From positions 8,233,394-8,297,393 of the forward strand of contig NC_087084.1 of the NCBI RefSeq assembly GCF_026151205.1: a stretch of DNA of 64,000 nucleotides, given 5' to 3'. The first letter of the stretch is position 1; each line of letters opens with the position of its first letter. Positions 1 through 14,036 of the stretch are shown one piece after another. The notes below the pieces were generated by a model, which was not told where the DNA came from, ran no database searches, and saw only the letters and a list, made by a program, of their open reading frames with translations. Made by a program: the position numbers and the translations under genes. The DNA comes from Bolinopsis microptera (taxonomy: Eukaryota; Ctenophora; Tentaculata; Lobata; Bolinopsidae).

Positions 1-178
1 AGCATTGTTTAAAAAGGGTATTAAATCGAACCCCTTAAATTATAGACCAGTTTCATTAACGTGTATTTTGTGCAAAGTGTATGAAAAGTTGGTGAGAGCA
101 CATGTATTAAATTTTCTAGAACATCGAATTTCGAAGCATCAGCATGGATTTGTTAAGGGTAAATCGTGTTTATCTAAT

Positions 179-1237
179 GTGTTTACTGACCAGAAACTTG
201 ATAGTAAATTTTATAAAAAGGAGCACACTAAACCTCTGTTTAAAAACAACGAGATACTCACTGTACAAAATCTTTATACTTACCATAGCTACATAGAATT
301 ATTCAAGATCATGAAGTTTTCTACTCCTATGTCTATGTACGAAGAGTATTCTCGTTCTTCCAGGAAACCAATGCTTATTATCAATAAACCGGATCCCCCA
401 GACAACCATAACACGAGGTCAACGAAAATATGGAATATAATAACCCCTAACCTTAAAATCTTTGATTGTTCTGTTAGTATTTCTTGCCTGAAATCCAAAC
501 TGAAATCTTCACTACTTTCCAACCAGCATTGTCATGCCGTGTATGACTGGACAAATAAAGACTTTGATATTTGTAACCTTAAATTTTCGTAGGCTCCTGC
601 AGGGATTCCACCTGACCTCCAAAATTTCATGACCAAATCGACTTACTCTGCCAGCGTATTCCTCTGTCAAGTTAAATGTGATGTGTGAGTGAGTAAGTGT
701 AGTGTAAAGAGATCCTATTTTTGTATCCAATTTGAATTCTAATAAAGACCCTAAGCATTATGATCAAATTTTTAGTACAATAGTTATATCAGGGTTGACT
801 TCTATGATTAATATTATAACCCAATATTCATTTCTTTTTCTCCCTTAAATTTAAACCCCCACTTAGACATTTAGCCATGATTTAGTATTGAACACCCAAA
901 ATACTTACCGTCCTTAATAATCGTAAAGACCATTTGTTACAAAATAGCTGCTAGAATAATGCATGCCAAATATTCCCTCTTACACCCACAAATTATAATG
1001 CCTTCCCATCAACGCCTCTAATTTGGTCACTAATCAACCAGACTAGCGTTCTGGTGTGTACAAAAGCTACCAGCCAGTACATTCCTTGCCCCGCTAGTTG
1101 ATTGTCAAAAAATCATACAGCTCAGAACAAACGGCCATTTACCACTAAGAGCATTATATGTTTTCATTTGTTTAAATTTTATGCTGTAAAATGTGCTAAA
1201 ACTTTGATTATTTGTTTAATTGATCATTTGTTTAAAT
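179..1237 (+). mobile_element. Insertion inside the LINE, beginning with the 3' end of a second LINE
   Basis: The open frame running to 592 is a chance fusion. Its first 58 residues belong to the host LINE, and the rest (from about 179) looks like the C-terminal tail of a different non-LTR element, ending in a stop at 590-592. A short 3' tail with AATAAA-like sequence follows near 740. The remaining roughly 480 bp, to 1237, contain nothing I recognise. No clear target duplication was found at the junctions. That this tail belongs to a LINE is inferred from its composition and position, not from a catalytic motif. Confidence 0.6.
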
Positions 1238-1405
1238 CTTTTAGAGACATTTGATGACATTCTTGACATTTTAGATGAAGGTGCCCCGGTTGATCTTCTA
1301 TACTTTGATTTTAGTAAGGCATTTGACACAGTCCCCCACTTTAGACTTCTGTCTAAATTGGAAGGCTTTGGTGTCAAAGGAAAGGTTTTAGATGTTATTA
1401 ATTTT

Positions 1406-1664
1406 ATTATTTTTTGACGGCCCCAACGTTAATGTGGCTCTTGCTATGTGTTGGTTCAGCCGAATTAATTATTATATTTAATCAAGTTTATTTTTCTCGT
1501 TAGTTGTCATCCGGCCAAACATTAAGCAACTTATATTGCAGTACCATTTATCATTTAGTAATCAAAATATGTCATTGTAATTTTGCATGGCTGAAATGTA
1601 ACGCTTGATTTATATATATAATGATTAATTGAATTTTCAAATAAAAAAATTAAAAAAAATTTCT
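1406..1664. mobile_element. Short A-tailed insertion in the LINE (SINE-like or LINE 3' fragment)
   Basis: About 260 bp interrupt the RT frame between the block ending VLDVI and the block starting DRTMRV. The 3' end is A-rich (1641-1664), as expected for a retroposed fragment. There is no coding potential. A splice-acceptor-like TTTCTTACAG lies at the right edge, but the left edge has no matching donor, so I prefer insertion to intron. Confidence 0.5.
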
Positions 1665-2861
1665 TACAGACAGGACTATGAGGGTTTCTGTAGAAGGACA
1701 ATGGTCCGAGGTTAAACATGTTTTATCTGGTGTTCCTCAGGGGTCAGTTCTAGGCCCTCTCCTATTCATTCTGTATATTAATGATTTGCCTGACCTTGTA
1801 AAAAATAAGATAAAGTTATTTGCTGATGATCTTAAATTAATTGGTAATGCAGCTAACCACGGTAGTGTTGCTGAAGATATCGAAGAATTAGAAGTTTGGG
1901 AAAGTATTTGGCTTTTACAATTTAATCCTGCCAAGTGCAAAGTAGTGCACATTAATTTTAACAACAATCCTAATTTAAATTATAAAGTAAATGGTATAGA
2001 ACTTGAAGTATCTGCACAGGAAAAAGATTTGGGGGTTATTACCCATAGCTCCCTGTTTTGGAACGAACAGATCAAAGCATGTATTGCTAAGGCAAATCGT
2101 ATGATTTGTTGGATTGTAAGGAATTTAGTTATTAGAGAAAAGGTTGTTATGATTGCTATATATAAAGCTTTAATAAGACCTCATCTTGAGTATTGTGTCC
2201 AATTGTGGAATCCACCTGCGGCTCATGGAAGTTGGGGGACTGTTTTGGAGCTGGAGAGCGTCCAGAGGCGGTTTACCCGTCTGATTGATGAGGTGGGTAC
2301 TCTTCCTTACAGCCGTAGACTGGAAATCCTCAATTTGACAACGCTGGCAGAGCGGCGAATACGTGGGGACCTTATTGAAGCTTTTAAGGTTATTAATGCT
2401 ATGACTGATTATGGTTCAGACTTGTTCAGACCAAGCAGATCAGGTCTTAATCTGGTTTCATCCAATAGATGTAGTAAAAGTGTGACAAAGGTCAAGAATA
2501 TCCAGAAGTCTTTTCTCCCGGAGCGAGTTATTCCATATTGGAACAAACTCCCTCCGGACGTCAAGAACTCTGTGACAGTTTTAGGTTTTAAAATTAAATT
2601 AGAAGGATATAAGATAGATATGATTTCTAAAAGTATTACAAATGATTGCTTTTTTTTGGAATGTTTCTAATGAAGTTTTAGTAAGAATTGAGGGAGCCAG
2701 TTATGTCAGTAATAAAGAGAAACATAACAATTATCTTTGGTTCCATCCTTATGCATTATGTGGCAAAGAAGCGTTTTATAAATCTTTATTCCACTGGGAA
2801 GTTTTTAAAATAGGATAATGTTTTTGATGAAATTGTTTTTAAATATTGTATTTGATAATTT

Positions 2862-3720
2862 AGTAGAGGCTCTTACGGGCATTGTCTGCTCGATACGTTA
2901 GGGACCCCAAATACACCTAACTAGACGTATTTTTGACCGTAGAATCGATTGAAAGTGGTTTCAAGATGATTGGACTGATTGTTCTGGGGTAAAATCGCAA
3001 AAAACCGATTTTTGGGCCAAAAATAGGCCAAAAAACCATGTTTTTTGATATTTTGAGCAAGTTAATTTTGTTGGCATGTCGGCAAAACTTGCATAAAGAT
3101 AGCTAAAAGACAGCCGCACAAGATTGTATAAAAATAAAACAAATCCCTCTATTTGTTCTGAGGTAAAAATCCAAAAAAGTGGTAAAAATTTTGACTTTTT
3201 TGCTTGAAGTTTGAATAATTTTTTGCAGTTGTATTAAATCAACCCAAAAATAGTCACATCGTGTTTGCCTAAATTTTTCCTTTCCGAGAAGTACCCACTT
3301 CATATACTTTATCGAAGTTTGAATATTGTCACTCCGCAAGCGTTTTTGGCAAATTTTCGACGCGCACTACGCGCAAAAGCATTTAGTTGTTATCAATTGG
3401 CACCCGCGCGTTCATCATAAATTTCAAACAGCTATAACTCAGCGAGATTATGTCCGTTCTAGCTCATATTTTCACACTAAATAGAAAATAATGTGATCTT
3501 ATTGCTGACAAAATATGAATATAATTACTCTATTTGCCTTAGAGTAATAGACTGTCAAAGTTTAAAACGCGCATTGGTATAGCACGTGACTAGTAAGGCC
3601 AAATTTATACTTCTTAACATATTATCGATCCTTAGACATCATACTATTGTGTCCAATTAGCGGTTAGGTCTCTAAACTCGTAGCAGAAAACACGTCTTTT
3701 TGCCCGTAAGAGCCTCTACT
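2862..3720. mobile_element. Non-autonomous DNA transposon with 20-bp terminal inverted repeats
   Basis: The left end (2862-2881) and right end (3701-3720) are exact reverse complements over 20 bp, beginning AGTAGAGGCTCTTACGGGCA. The similarity continues imperfectly for about 25 bp more. The 859-bp interior has no open frame with a transposase signature. The flanks are AT-rich and the target duplication is not resolved (perhaps ATT). It is inserted in the 3' flank of the LINE. Confidence 0.8.
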
Positions 3721-3845
3721 AATTAATTAATGTTGGTGGGGAAATATTTATTATATATTTTTTTACACAGTGCGATGATAGTTTGTAGACATGTGTAATG
3801 ATATTGTGATGTCATAAATTTTATTTACTTACTATTTACTTACAC

Positions 3846-4345
3846 GTGACAGGCTATTAAAACGTGAATTCGATTATTTATGGCTCAGGTTAGGGTTAGG
3901 GTTGTGGTTAAGATTATGGATAGCTTCGGGGTTATGGTTAGGGTTGGGATTAGGGTTTATGTAAAACCGTTTCGTACGGCTGCAAAACCAAAAAACTAAG
4001 GTCACGTGAAATTTTTGGGCGAGCGATTTAGTAAGAGCCTACCTTGTATGACCCGCCGCGCACGAGCAACGAGTGCGCGGGTCCCCCTGAATCGTAGAAA
4101 CGCTGAGAAACCACTTAGTGAAACGACAATGGGGATCATATCACGACGTGATACAAGGGATAGGCGCGCGACCGAGGGAAGTGGGTCACGGATAGGATCA
4201 CGTTTGTAGCATGCACGATGCACTACTGGCCCGCGCATCCAATAATGCTTCTCGCTATCTTCATTAGATCAGCGAGATGCACTACTTAACTACGTGCCAC
4301 GCCGAGCTGCGTTCAAAGGATTGAAATCGTCAATATATATAACAA
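3846..4345. repeat. CpG-rich dispersed repeat with degenerate TTAGGG-like stretch
   Basis: The block opens with a segment (3846-3890) that recurs at 47351-47395. It then has a degenerate GGTTAGGG-like run (3888-3958) and a CpG-rich part (4010-4340). The CpG-rich part recurs at 46630-47210, partly inverted: the segment with GACCCGCCGCGCAC at 4050 matches the opposite strand near 47115. The two open frames here overlap on opposite strands and reflect base composition only. Confidence 0.65.
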
Positions 4346-5065
4346 CGTGTGCACTCCACGGATGAAAGGCGATTATGTTGTTAATGTTATGTGTTAGTTG
4401 TTATTGTTAAGAATATTTTGATGTTTAAATATAATCGATTATAAGAATGAAAACTCTGAATATTAGATAAGTATCTACTGGGATACAAATTAATTGAATT
4501 GAATTCCCAAAATAAATTACATTATTCGTTATAATCTTAATATCAATACGATTAAGTTGAAATACATTAGAAACATGTCAGTTCAAAATATGAAATAATC
4601 TTTAGTGAATTCTTATTAAAAGTCCTTCAAAAGGAAAACCCAGAACAAAAAAATGTACATAAACTTTATTACTTCTAAATTGACACCACATTTAAATATT
4701 ATGTAAACCTGAGAACAAACTAAAAGTTATCAGACTGTAGACGCTGCTGCCGCGACCCATATATCTCATCGATGAAATGACGGGACGATGGAGGGGCTGT
4801 ATACGAAGCTGCAGAAACTTAAAGACAAAAAAGAAGTCTGGATAGAGTAAAAAGATTTAAACCCAAATCGAAATACAACTTATTGATTAAATTAATATCA
4901 ACCTTAACTTGGTAAAGATTTCCATTTTCAGCACTATAATAAGATGTATTCACAAGTTTGCTAATGTTTTAGATAAATTTAGTAAATTACAAGTTATTTG
5001 TCACCTAATTCGTAATTCCATCATGCAGTGTAGTTGTGAGGATTACAATCTCAAAGCTAAAGAAA

Positions 5066-8297
<3,232 letters not shown>

Positions 8298-8809
8298 TCT
8301 GATTACATGATTAATTAATAAATAATTAATTAATAATTAATTAAGTAATACGTAATAATTAACCTGACTTCTCCTGATATTCTGGTTTTGACAAATGTTG
8401 ACGGTTAACAAATGGAACTTTAAATGATCAGACGGATCAAATTCACTAGAAAGTTCTAATAAATGGAAAATATAAAGAAGTCAAGCGTTGACAATCACTC
8501 TCCAAACAGTAATCACCACTAGTATAGGCAGTGAATACTAGTAATGATACAAGATTCCTATAATAGTCATGATTTATGCACTGCAGTATAAGGTAAGAAA
8601 TTTAACATATCAAAGAAATGTATCATATCGAGGCAGATCAAACGTGGAAAAATGTAAACCACATCCTACACAGATATTCGACGTGTAAACTATAGTTTAG
8701 TGTCAATCTAATTAAACTCTAGTAATGGTGAATGGAGTAATGGGAGACTCATGAAATGCAGACATCAGAGTAGTATTATAACATGTATAAGATTAGTGTT
8801 CGTGTACAC

Positions 8810-10225
8810 CTCACATGAGCAACGTGTCCTGTTTCTACTCCTGGATTGCTGGATATACAAATAGAGAAATTTCCTGTCGAGATTAAATTACCAGCCATGT
8901 CCGGGCGTTATCACAGTAATTTCCTAAATTCGGCCCGACAGTATTCCTGTATTTATCAACGAACCACATCAGACCGCAGCAGATTAAACACGAACAAACA
9001 CATTACACAACCACAACAAAACATACACAACCACAACAAACTCAGACCGGCTCTAGGGACGGGCAATAAGGTAATAGTTGAGAATAGCTAGGGTTCCCTC
9101 CCTAGGTAGGAGTAGCCTGGTAAGTACTGTTTAAACTAGCTACAGACAGATACTGTAGTTAGGGAGTAGTGAGGAATGTTATATATTTGAAGGTGATCTC
9201 ACGACCTAGCTTCTTGTAGAGAAGGTAAGTTGGGGAGATATTTGCAAACAATAAAACTAAAAGGAAGATGTGAGGTTGAGGAATAACAATTTAACCTGTT
9301 CAATGAAACGTGCAAGTTGCATAAATAAATGAATATAATAAATAAACAAAACATTAAAAACACGAAGCCACTAAATAGGTATTAGAGCTCGCAAGAACAG
9401 TGGACTGCAGAACAGTATACGTGTAGTGAATGACGCAGATAGTTTGTGAGGCTATGTAACACGCGGCCTCATAGAATGTGAAACTTGTACTGTGGGGTGC
9501 GGTGCACGGGAGGAGTTATTATTTCTTATTGAATTAACTTTAATGGCGACTGAAGTTTAAATTTCTTTTAAAGAGGCTTACTGGATTAAACGTGAATAAA
9601 TCTGTAAATTAAATTCCACAAATCCAGCGAAACTTTTGGATAATCTTGATTCCAGCTTCGTTTCGAATATCGAACTTTTCATATTTAAATTGTAATTCAG
9701 TTGATAAAGACAAGATATGAAACATGGCTTCTGACAACAGATTGTTCAATACTGAATAACATTGCAACAACAGATAAATAATTTAAAACTTGAAAGTACG
9801 TCATGAATACGTCATAAATACGTCATAGTACCCGTCACAGTACCATCTGGTGGTACAAAACTCAAATTTCAACAGACAACACTATGATGTAACATCATAA
9901 GCCAGTTTGGCTATCTGGATACTGCCGCCAGTTTAACAATGTTAACAGTGAACTGCACTTCTATTGTTCTGAACAGAAATAAACAAAGGTCATTGTTGTT
10001 ACAACTAAAGAGAATTTAAATAATTAAACAAATAATTAAATTAGAGATGTGAAATTGATCTCATTGTTATGTCTCTTCTTATTGTCACACTGTAACTAAC
10101 TGAGTAAAGTAGATGCACCGTGTTATTGGTCTTATCAAGGACTTCAACTAATCACCTGGGTGCCAATGACCGGCCTTAACATTAAAACTCATAACTTCCT
10201 TGGGGTTTTGGAGCTCAGCTGTCAT
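8810..10225 (-). other. Two candidate upstream coding exons (possible GALE N-terminal extension)
   Basis: A candidate first exon (10225-10156) starts with ATG, codes 23 residues (MTAELQNPKEVMSF then NVKAGHWHP) and ends at a GTGATT donor. A second (8873-8810) begins after an AG acceptor, codes 20 full residues (NFSICISSNPGVETGHVAHV) and ends at a GTGTAC donor. The phases match (1 then 2), and phase 2 fits the single base preceding ATG in GALE exons A and B. The gene could therefore encode an extended GALE, or these could be exons of another transcript. I do not recognise the sequence. The rest of 8.4-10.1 kb holds no other coding I can support. Confidence 0.35.
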
Positions 10226-10372
10226 CTAGGTAGCTGTAAAATAAAAAAGCAAGCAGGCAACGGAAAGCACTCAGATTTGGCTGAATTTACAAATTAGAGA
10301 AATAATAATAAGAAACAGAATAATGTCTGGATACCATGGTTGGCCGGTGAGTAGCACTGAATTGAAGGATGC

Positions 10373-10936
10373 ACGTAGGATACATGTAGGATTAAGGATA
10401 CATGTAGGATACATGTAGGATACTATGTAGGATACATGTAGGATACATGTAGGATACACGTAGGATACACGTAGGATACACTTAGGATACATGTAGGATA
10501 CATACATGTAGGATACTATGTAGGATACACGTAGGATACACGTAGGATACACGTAGGATACACGTAGGATACATGTTGGATACACTTAGGATACATGTAG
10601 GATACTATGTAGGATACACGTAGGATACACGTAGGATACACGTAGGATACACGTAGGATACACTTAGGATACATGTAGGATACTATGTAGGATACATGTA
10701 GGATACACGTAGGATACACGTAGGATACACGTAGGATACACGTAGGATACACGTAGGATACATGTAGGATACACTTAGGATACATGTAGGATACTATGTA
10801 GGATACACGTAGGATACACGTAGGATACACGTAGGATACACGTAGGATACACGTAGGATACACGTAGGATACACGTAGGATACACGTAGGATACATGTAG
10901 GATACATGTAGGATACACGTAGGATACATGTAGGAT
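10373..10936. repeat. 11-bp minisatellite downstream of the zinc-finger gene stop codon
   Basis: About 50 near-identical units of CGTAGGATACA or TGTAGGATACA occur, interrupted at intervals by a variant containing GATACTATG. It starts about 14 bp beyond the stop codon of the minus-strand zinc-finger gene, so it probably lies in its 3' UTR. The long frames rich in SYMYPTCIL read from it are artefacts. Confidence 0.9.
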
Positions 10937-10949
10937 AAAGTGTTCACCC

Positions 10950-13522
10950 TCAGTGAGGAATCTGTGATTGTAACTTAGCCTCGTCTATTCCCTTAAGAAG
11001 TTTACCGCACTGTCCTTTAATGTCTCTTATACACTCCTCATTTACCTGACCGAGATATATGTTAAGTTTATAACTTATATAATAAGTTATCAATAAAAAA
11101 TTACACTTATAGTTGTTACAAATTTTTTAAATGATGGAATATTTGCACTTACAACCATGAAGCGTCAGGCTGTCTGAGTAATTATAACGACAAACAAAAC
11201 AAATGTAAAACATTTTCCTTAGCCATTTAGCTGGAATGACCCTTACTGTAATTTGTAATCTCACCTTATAGCCATCCTTAAAATGTCTACGTTGATAAGC
11301 GCTGATCATCTTACCCAGCATACCCGCTATCTGCAAGTTAGCGTGAATATTAGGAATACTTACAACATCTAGTAAGTAGTTATTGGAATGATTACTTAAT
11401 AGATCAATAAATGGAATATAAGTTATTTGAAATTCAGGAGGGGCCAGATTCCAGAATTATCAACTCACAAGACGGGAGCCTCGTGAGACCCAGACCTCTA
11501 AAAGTGAAAATACAGTTTCAGTTGTGAAACACTAACCCTAAGAGCGGACTGAGCGCTACTTTCGCTGCTAAATCCTTCCAGCTCCCCCATCAAGGCTTGT
11601 TGTACGAGTATAGCATCATCTGCATTCGGGAAGGATCCTGAGAGATGAACAATATCAACGAGTGCCTCGTTAAGAAAATTGAATCGCCAGAAATGGATGC
11701 AAACATAAGAAAAACAAGTTTACACTGCAATTATGCCTCTATCAGTGGAATCTGATAAACCTACCAATAAACTCAGCTTTAATCTCAGCCAGTTCCTCAG
11801 GACTAATAGTGGATATTTTAACTATCTCTTCCTCCTCACTCGTCTCTTTTTCCTTATTATCGTCCCCCTTGTACAAGTCCCGCACAACTGTTGCTACCTC
11901 TGGGGCGACGTCGTAACGCTTCTCCATTCTATTCAGCATGGTGATATGCTTGAACATTTCCATCTCAAACTTGTGGGGATATGATCTCAGTTCTCCTGTT
12001 ACTTCAGCTAGAGATCTGTGGTGAGAGTTAATAAATATTACCATGTGACGCGTAGTTGGAGTAATAACTCCGAGTTGGAGTAATAACTACGAGTATGTCT
12101 CAATGAGGGAGATTAGGTGTTGGTGTCGGTTCAAAAATTAATCTTCAACAGTTAAACAGAAATATGCAAAACAATGCTAGGGGGCAATATTTTCAAGCAA
12201 TCCTATTTTATGAAAACTTATTGCTGTATTCTGCAAAATTTGAAAAGTATTTAATAAAGAAGAATCAACTAACTTATCATAGTTCCACAAAGTGTTGAGT
12301 TTATGTCCGTCTCCCTCGAGGTGGATCTTTAGCGTGTCCAGCTCCATCTTCTTCTGACAACTCCCACAGTAAACACTAAATTCCTCTATCTTGAGGGTGC
12401 CCAGCCCAACTAGCAGGTGGGACAGGGCAAAATCCTGGAAAAATTAAAATACTCTGAGTTTAGAGAATGTGGCGTAATTACATTTACCTCGTGGGTAACT
12501 AGAATTAGATTGACCAAACGTATAGTACAGCAGACTACCGAACGTATCAAGCAAATACCGTTTAAATATTCAAATTCATTCAATCAGACATTGATGAATG
12601 TCCCAAAACATTTGCCAGACTAACCCAGAAAGGAACTTTAGGAGGCTCCGGCTCAACATGACTCTCAGAAGGAACATTAGTCACGTGTTCATCATCTGAA
12701 CTGTCATTATCTGGGTTTATCAGTTTCGTGATCTCTTCCGCTTTCTTTTCTACCTCGTCTCGTTCTATGGAATAGTATTGGGAACTGTCCGGAAATCCAG
12801 TCCGGTCATGTTCGGTGACCGGATTGACTGGTCAGATCAAGTCCGTCGGGTTATAAAAAGGACGATACTGTAGGTTCCTAATTGGTTTTACACTACTAAA
12901 AATTTATTAAACGTATCTAGTGCTTTTTATTCCTGAATAGTAGACATTTTATCGAAATAACTTAATAAAGTTGAGATCATTACCTTTGTTCTGCTCGATT
13001 CTTTTCTGCTCCTCCTCTAAAGCTTGTACCTCTTTCTCTAATCTAAGAATGCAACTGGTGGTAATAAAAATGGTAAACCATCGGTGGCTACAGCTATAAA
13101 TCGGTGGATACAGCCATTAAAACGGGAAAGACTCCATTGCTGTATAAATTGCATGGTCTGCTTCAAACGGATTAACTGCTGACGGAACAGATATTTGTAC
13201 AGGTGAACTTGATGTATCAGACTTAAGAATAATCGTATGACACGTGTCGTACACGTGACACGTACCTGACTTTCTCTTCTTCCGGAGCAACACTGTCCGT
13301 TTCCATGTCCACAGCCTCTGTAGAGTCGACTTTCTCTATCTTTATTAATCCTGGGACTTTTTCAGTATGGATAAAACGGTAAAAACGATAGAGGACAAGG
13401 GGACTGTTTTATAATTATGAAGTCAGCTATTCAAGGTAATTAATTACAAAAGTTTATTTAACTGCTGTTGTACCTATTTCAGCTTCCGTTTTGGGAATCT
13501 CGGCGCTCTTTTCTGCGGACAT
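10950..13522 (-). CDS. C2H2 (matrin/U1-type) zinc-finger protein of unknown function, nine exons
   Basis: Exons 13522-13474, 13350-13266, 13042-12984, 12764-12625, 12434-12274, 12015-11765, 11637-11537, 11330-11265 and 11045-10950 join in phase to give 335 residues with a TGA stop. The N-terminal third is acidic and lysine/glutamate-rich with a coiled-coil-like stretch (about 45-75). One zinc finger follows: C134-x2-C137-x11-H149-x5-H155, with the wide histidine spacing of U1/matrin fingers. The C-terminal half is helical and charged. I do not recognise the family. The finger type suggests nucleic-acid binding, probably nuclear, but that is inference. The start is the first ATG with a matching donor. 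Confidence 0.8.
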
Positions 13523-14036
13523 GACTAGATGGAAGTATAATTATTATTTAAGTACCAAGAAATACCAAGAAATAACATATATATACATGTATGTGATAAG
13601 AAGTATTGCTTTAAATATGGCTGTGAGTAAGAGAGAATGGTAAGAAAGGTTTGAGTGGGATGGAGCCTCAATGTCAGGAGGCCTATTTTCAGTTTAACAT
13701 GAAGTAAAATTTACAGACTGAGGGATACTTAGTATCATATTAAACATACTAACACAATCATACTAGTACGAGTGTTTCTATGGTTACCAGCAACGATGAT
13801 CAATGCGTCATGTGCTTCCTTGTGAAGTAGGAGCACAAATTCAAATCAACACATCTGGGTGAAAATTAGAGGACCCGAGGTCCTTATAACGTAACAAACG
13901 AAGTGTTAAGACGGTGCTTATCTGGGGAGAAAGTTAGGGCACTTTCGAGAACCCGCCTTTTAAAAGGTCATTGAAATGTGTGAATCATTATTTCACCAGG
14001 AGCCTGTTTGCGTTGTGAGCTGTTATTCGTCTGAAG
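13523..14036. promoter_or_regulatory. Shared intergenic region between divergently transcribed genes
   Basis: This 514-bp interval separates the start codons of the minus-strand zinc-finger gene and the plus-strand cystine-knot gene, so it probably contains both promoters. I saw no convincing TATA box or other named element; a TATATATACATG stretch lies near 13578. Confidence 0.4.

Larger units (their letters stand above)
5..2700 (+). mobile_element. Non-LTR retrotransposon (LINE) copy, split by two insertions
   Basis: Three collinear pieces (about 5-178, 1238-1405 and 1665-2670) together read as one reverse transcriptase. The first carries the early RT block (NPLNYRPVSLT, then QHGFVKGKSCLSN). 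The second continues it directly (LLETFDDILD, then the FDFSKAFDTV aspartate block). The third has SGVPQGSVLGPLL, the FADD catalytic motif, and a C-terminal domain ending near 2670. Joining SCLSN to LLETFDD restores one continuous frame, so 179-1237 and 1406-1664 are later insertions. The order and motifs fit the CR1/L2/Jockey group; I cannot name the clade. No endonuclease domain is in the window and the 5' end lies outside it. The copy is dead because both insertions break the frame. Confidence 0.85.

Noticed and set aside
3888-3958. TTAGGG-like run that could be a telomere
   Set aside because: Only a few degenerate units, internal to a dispersed repeat with non-telomeric sequence on both sides.
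10271-10947. Long frames reading SYMYPTCIL repeats
   Set aside because: Pure translation of the 11-bp minisatellite.
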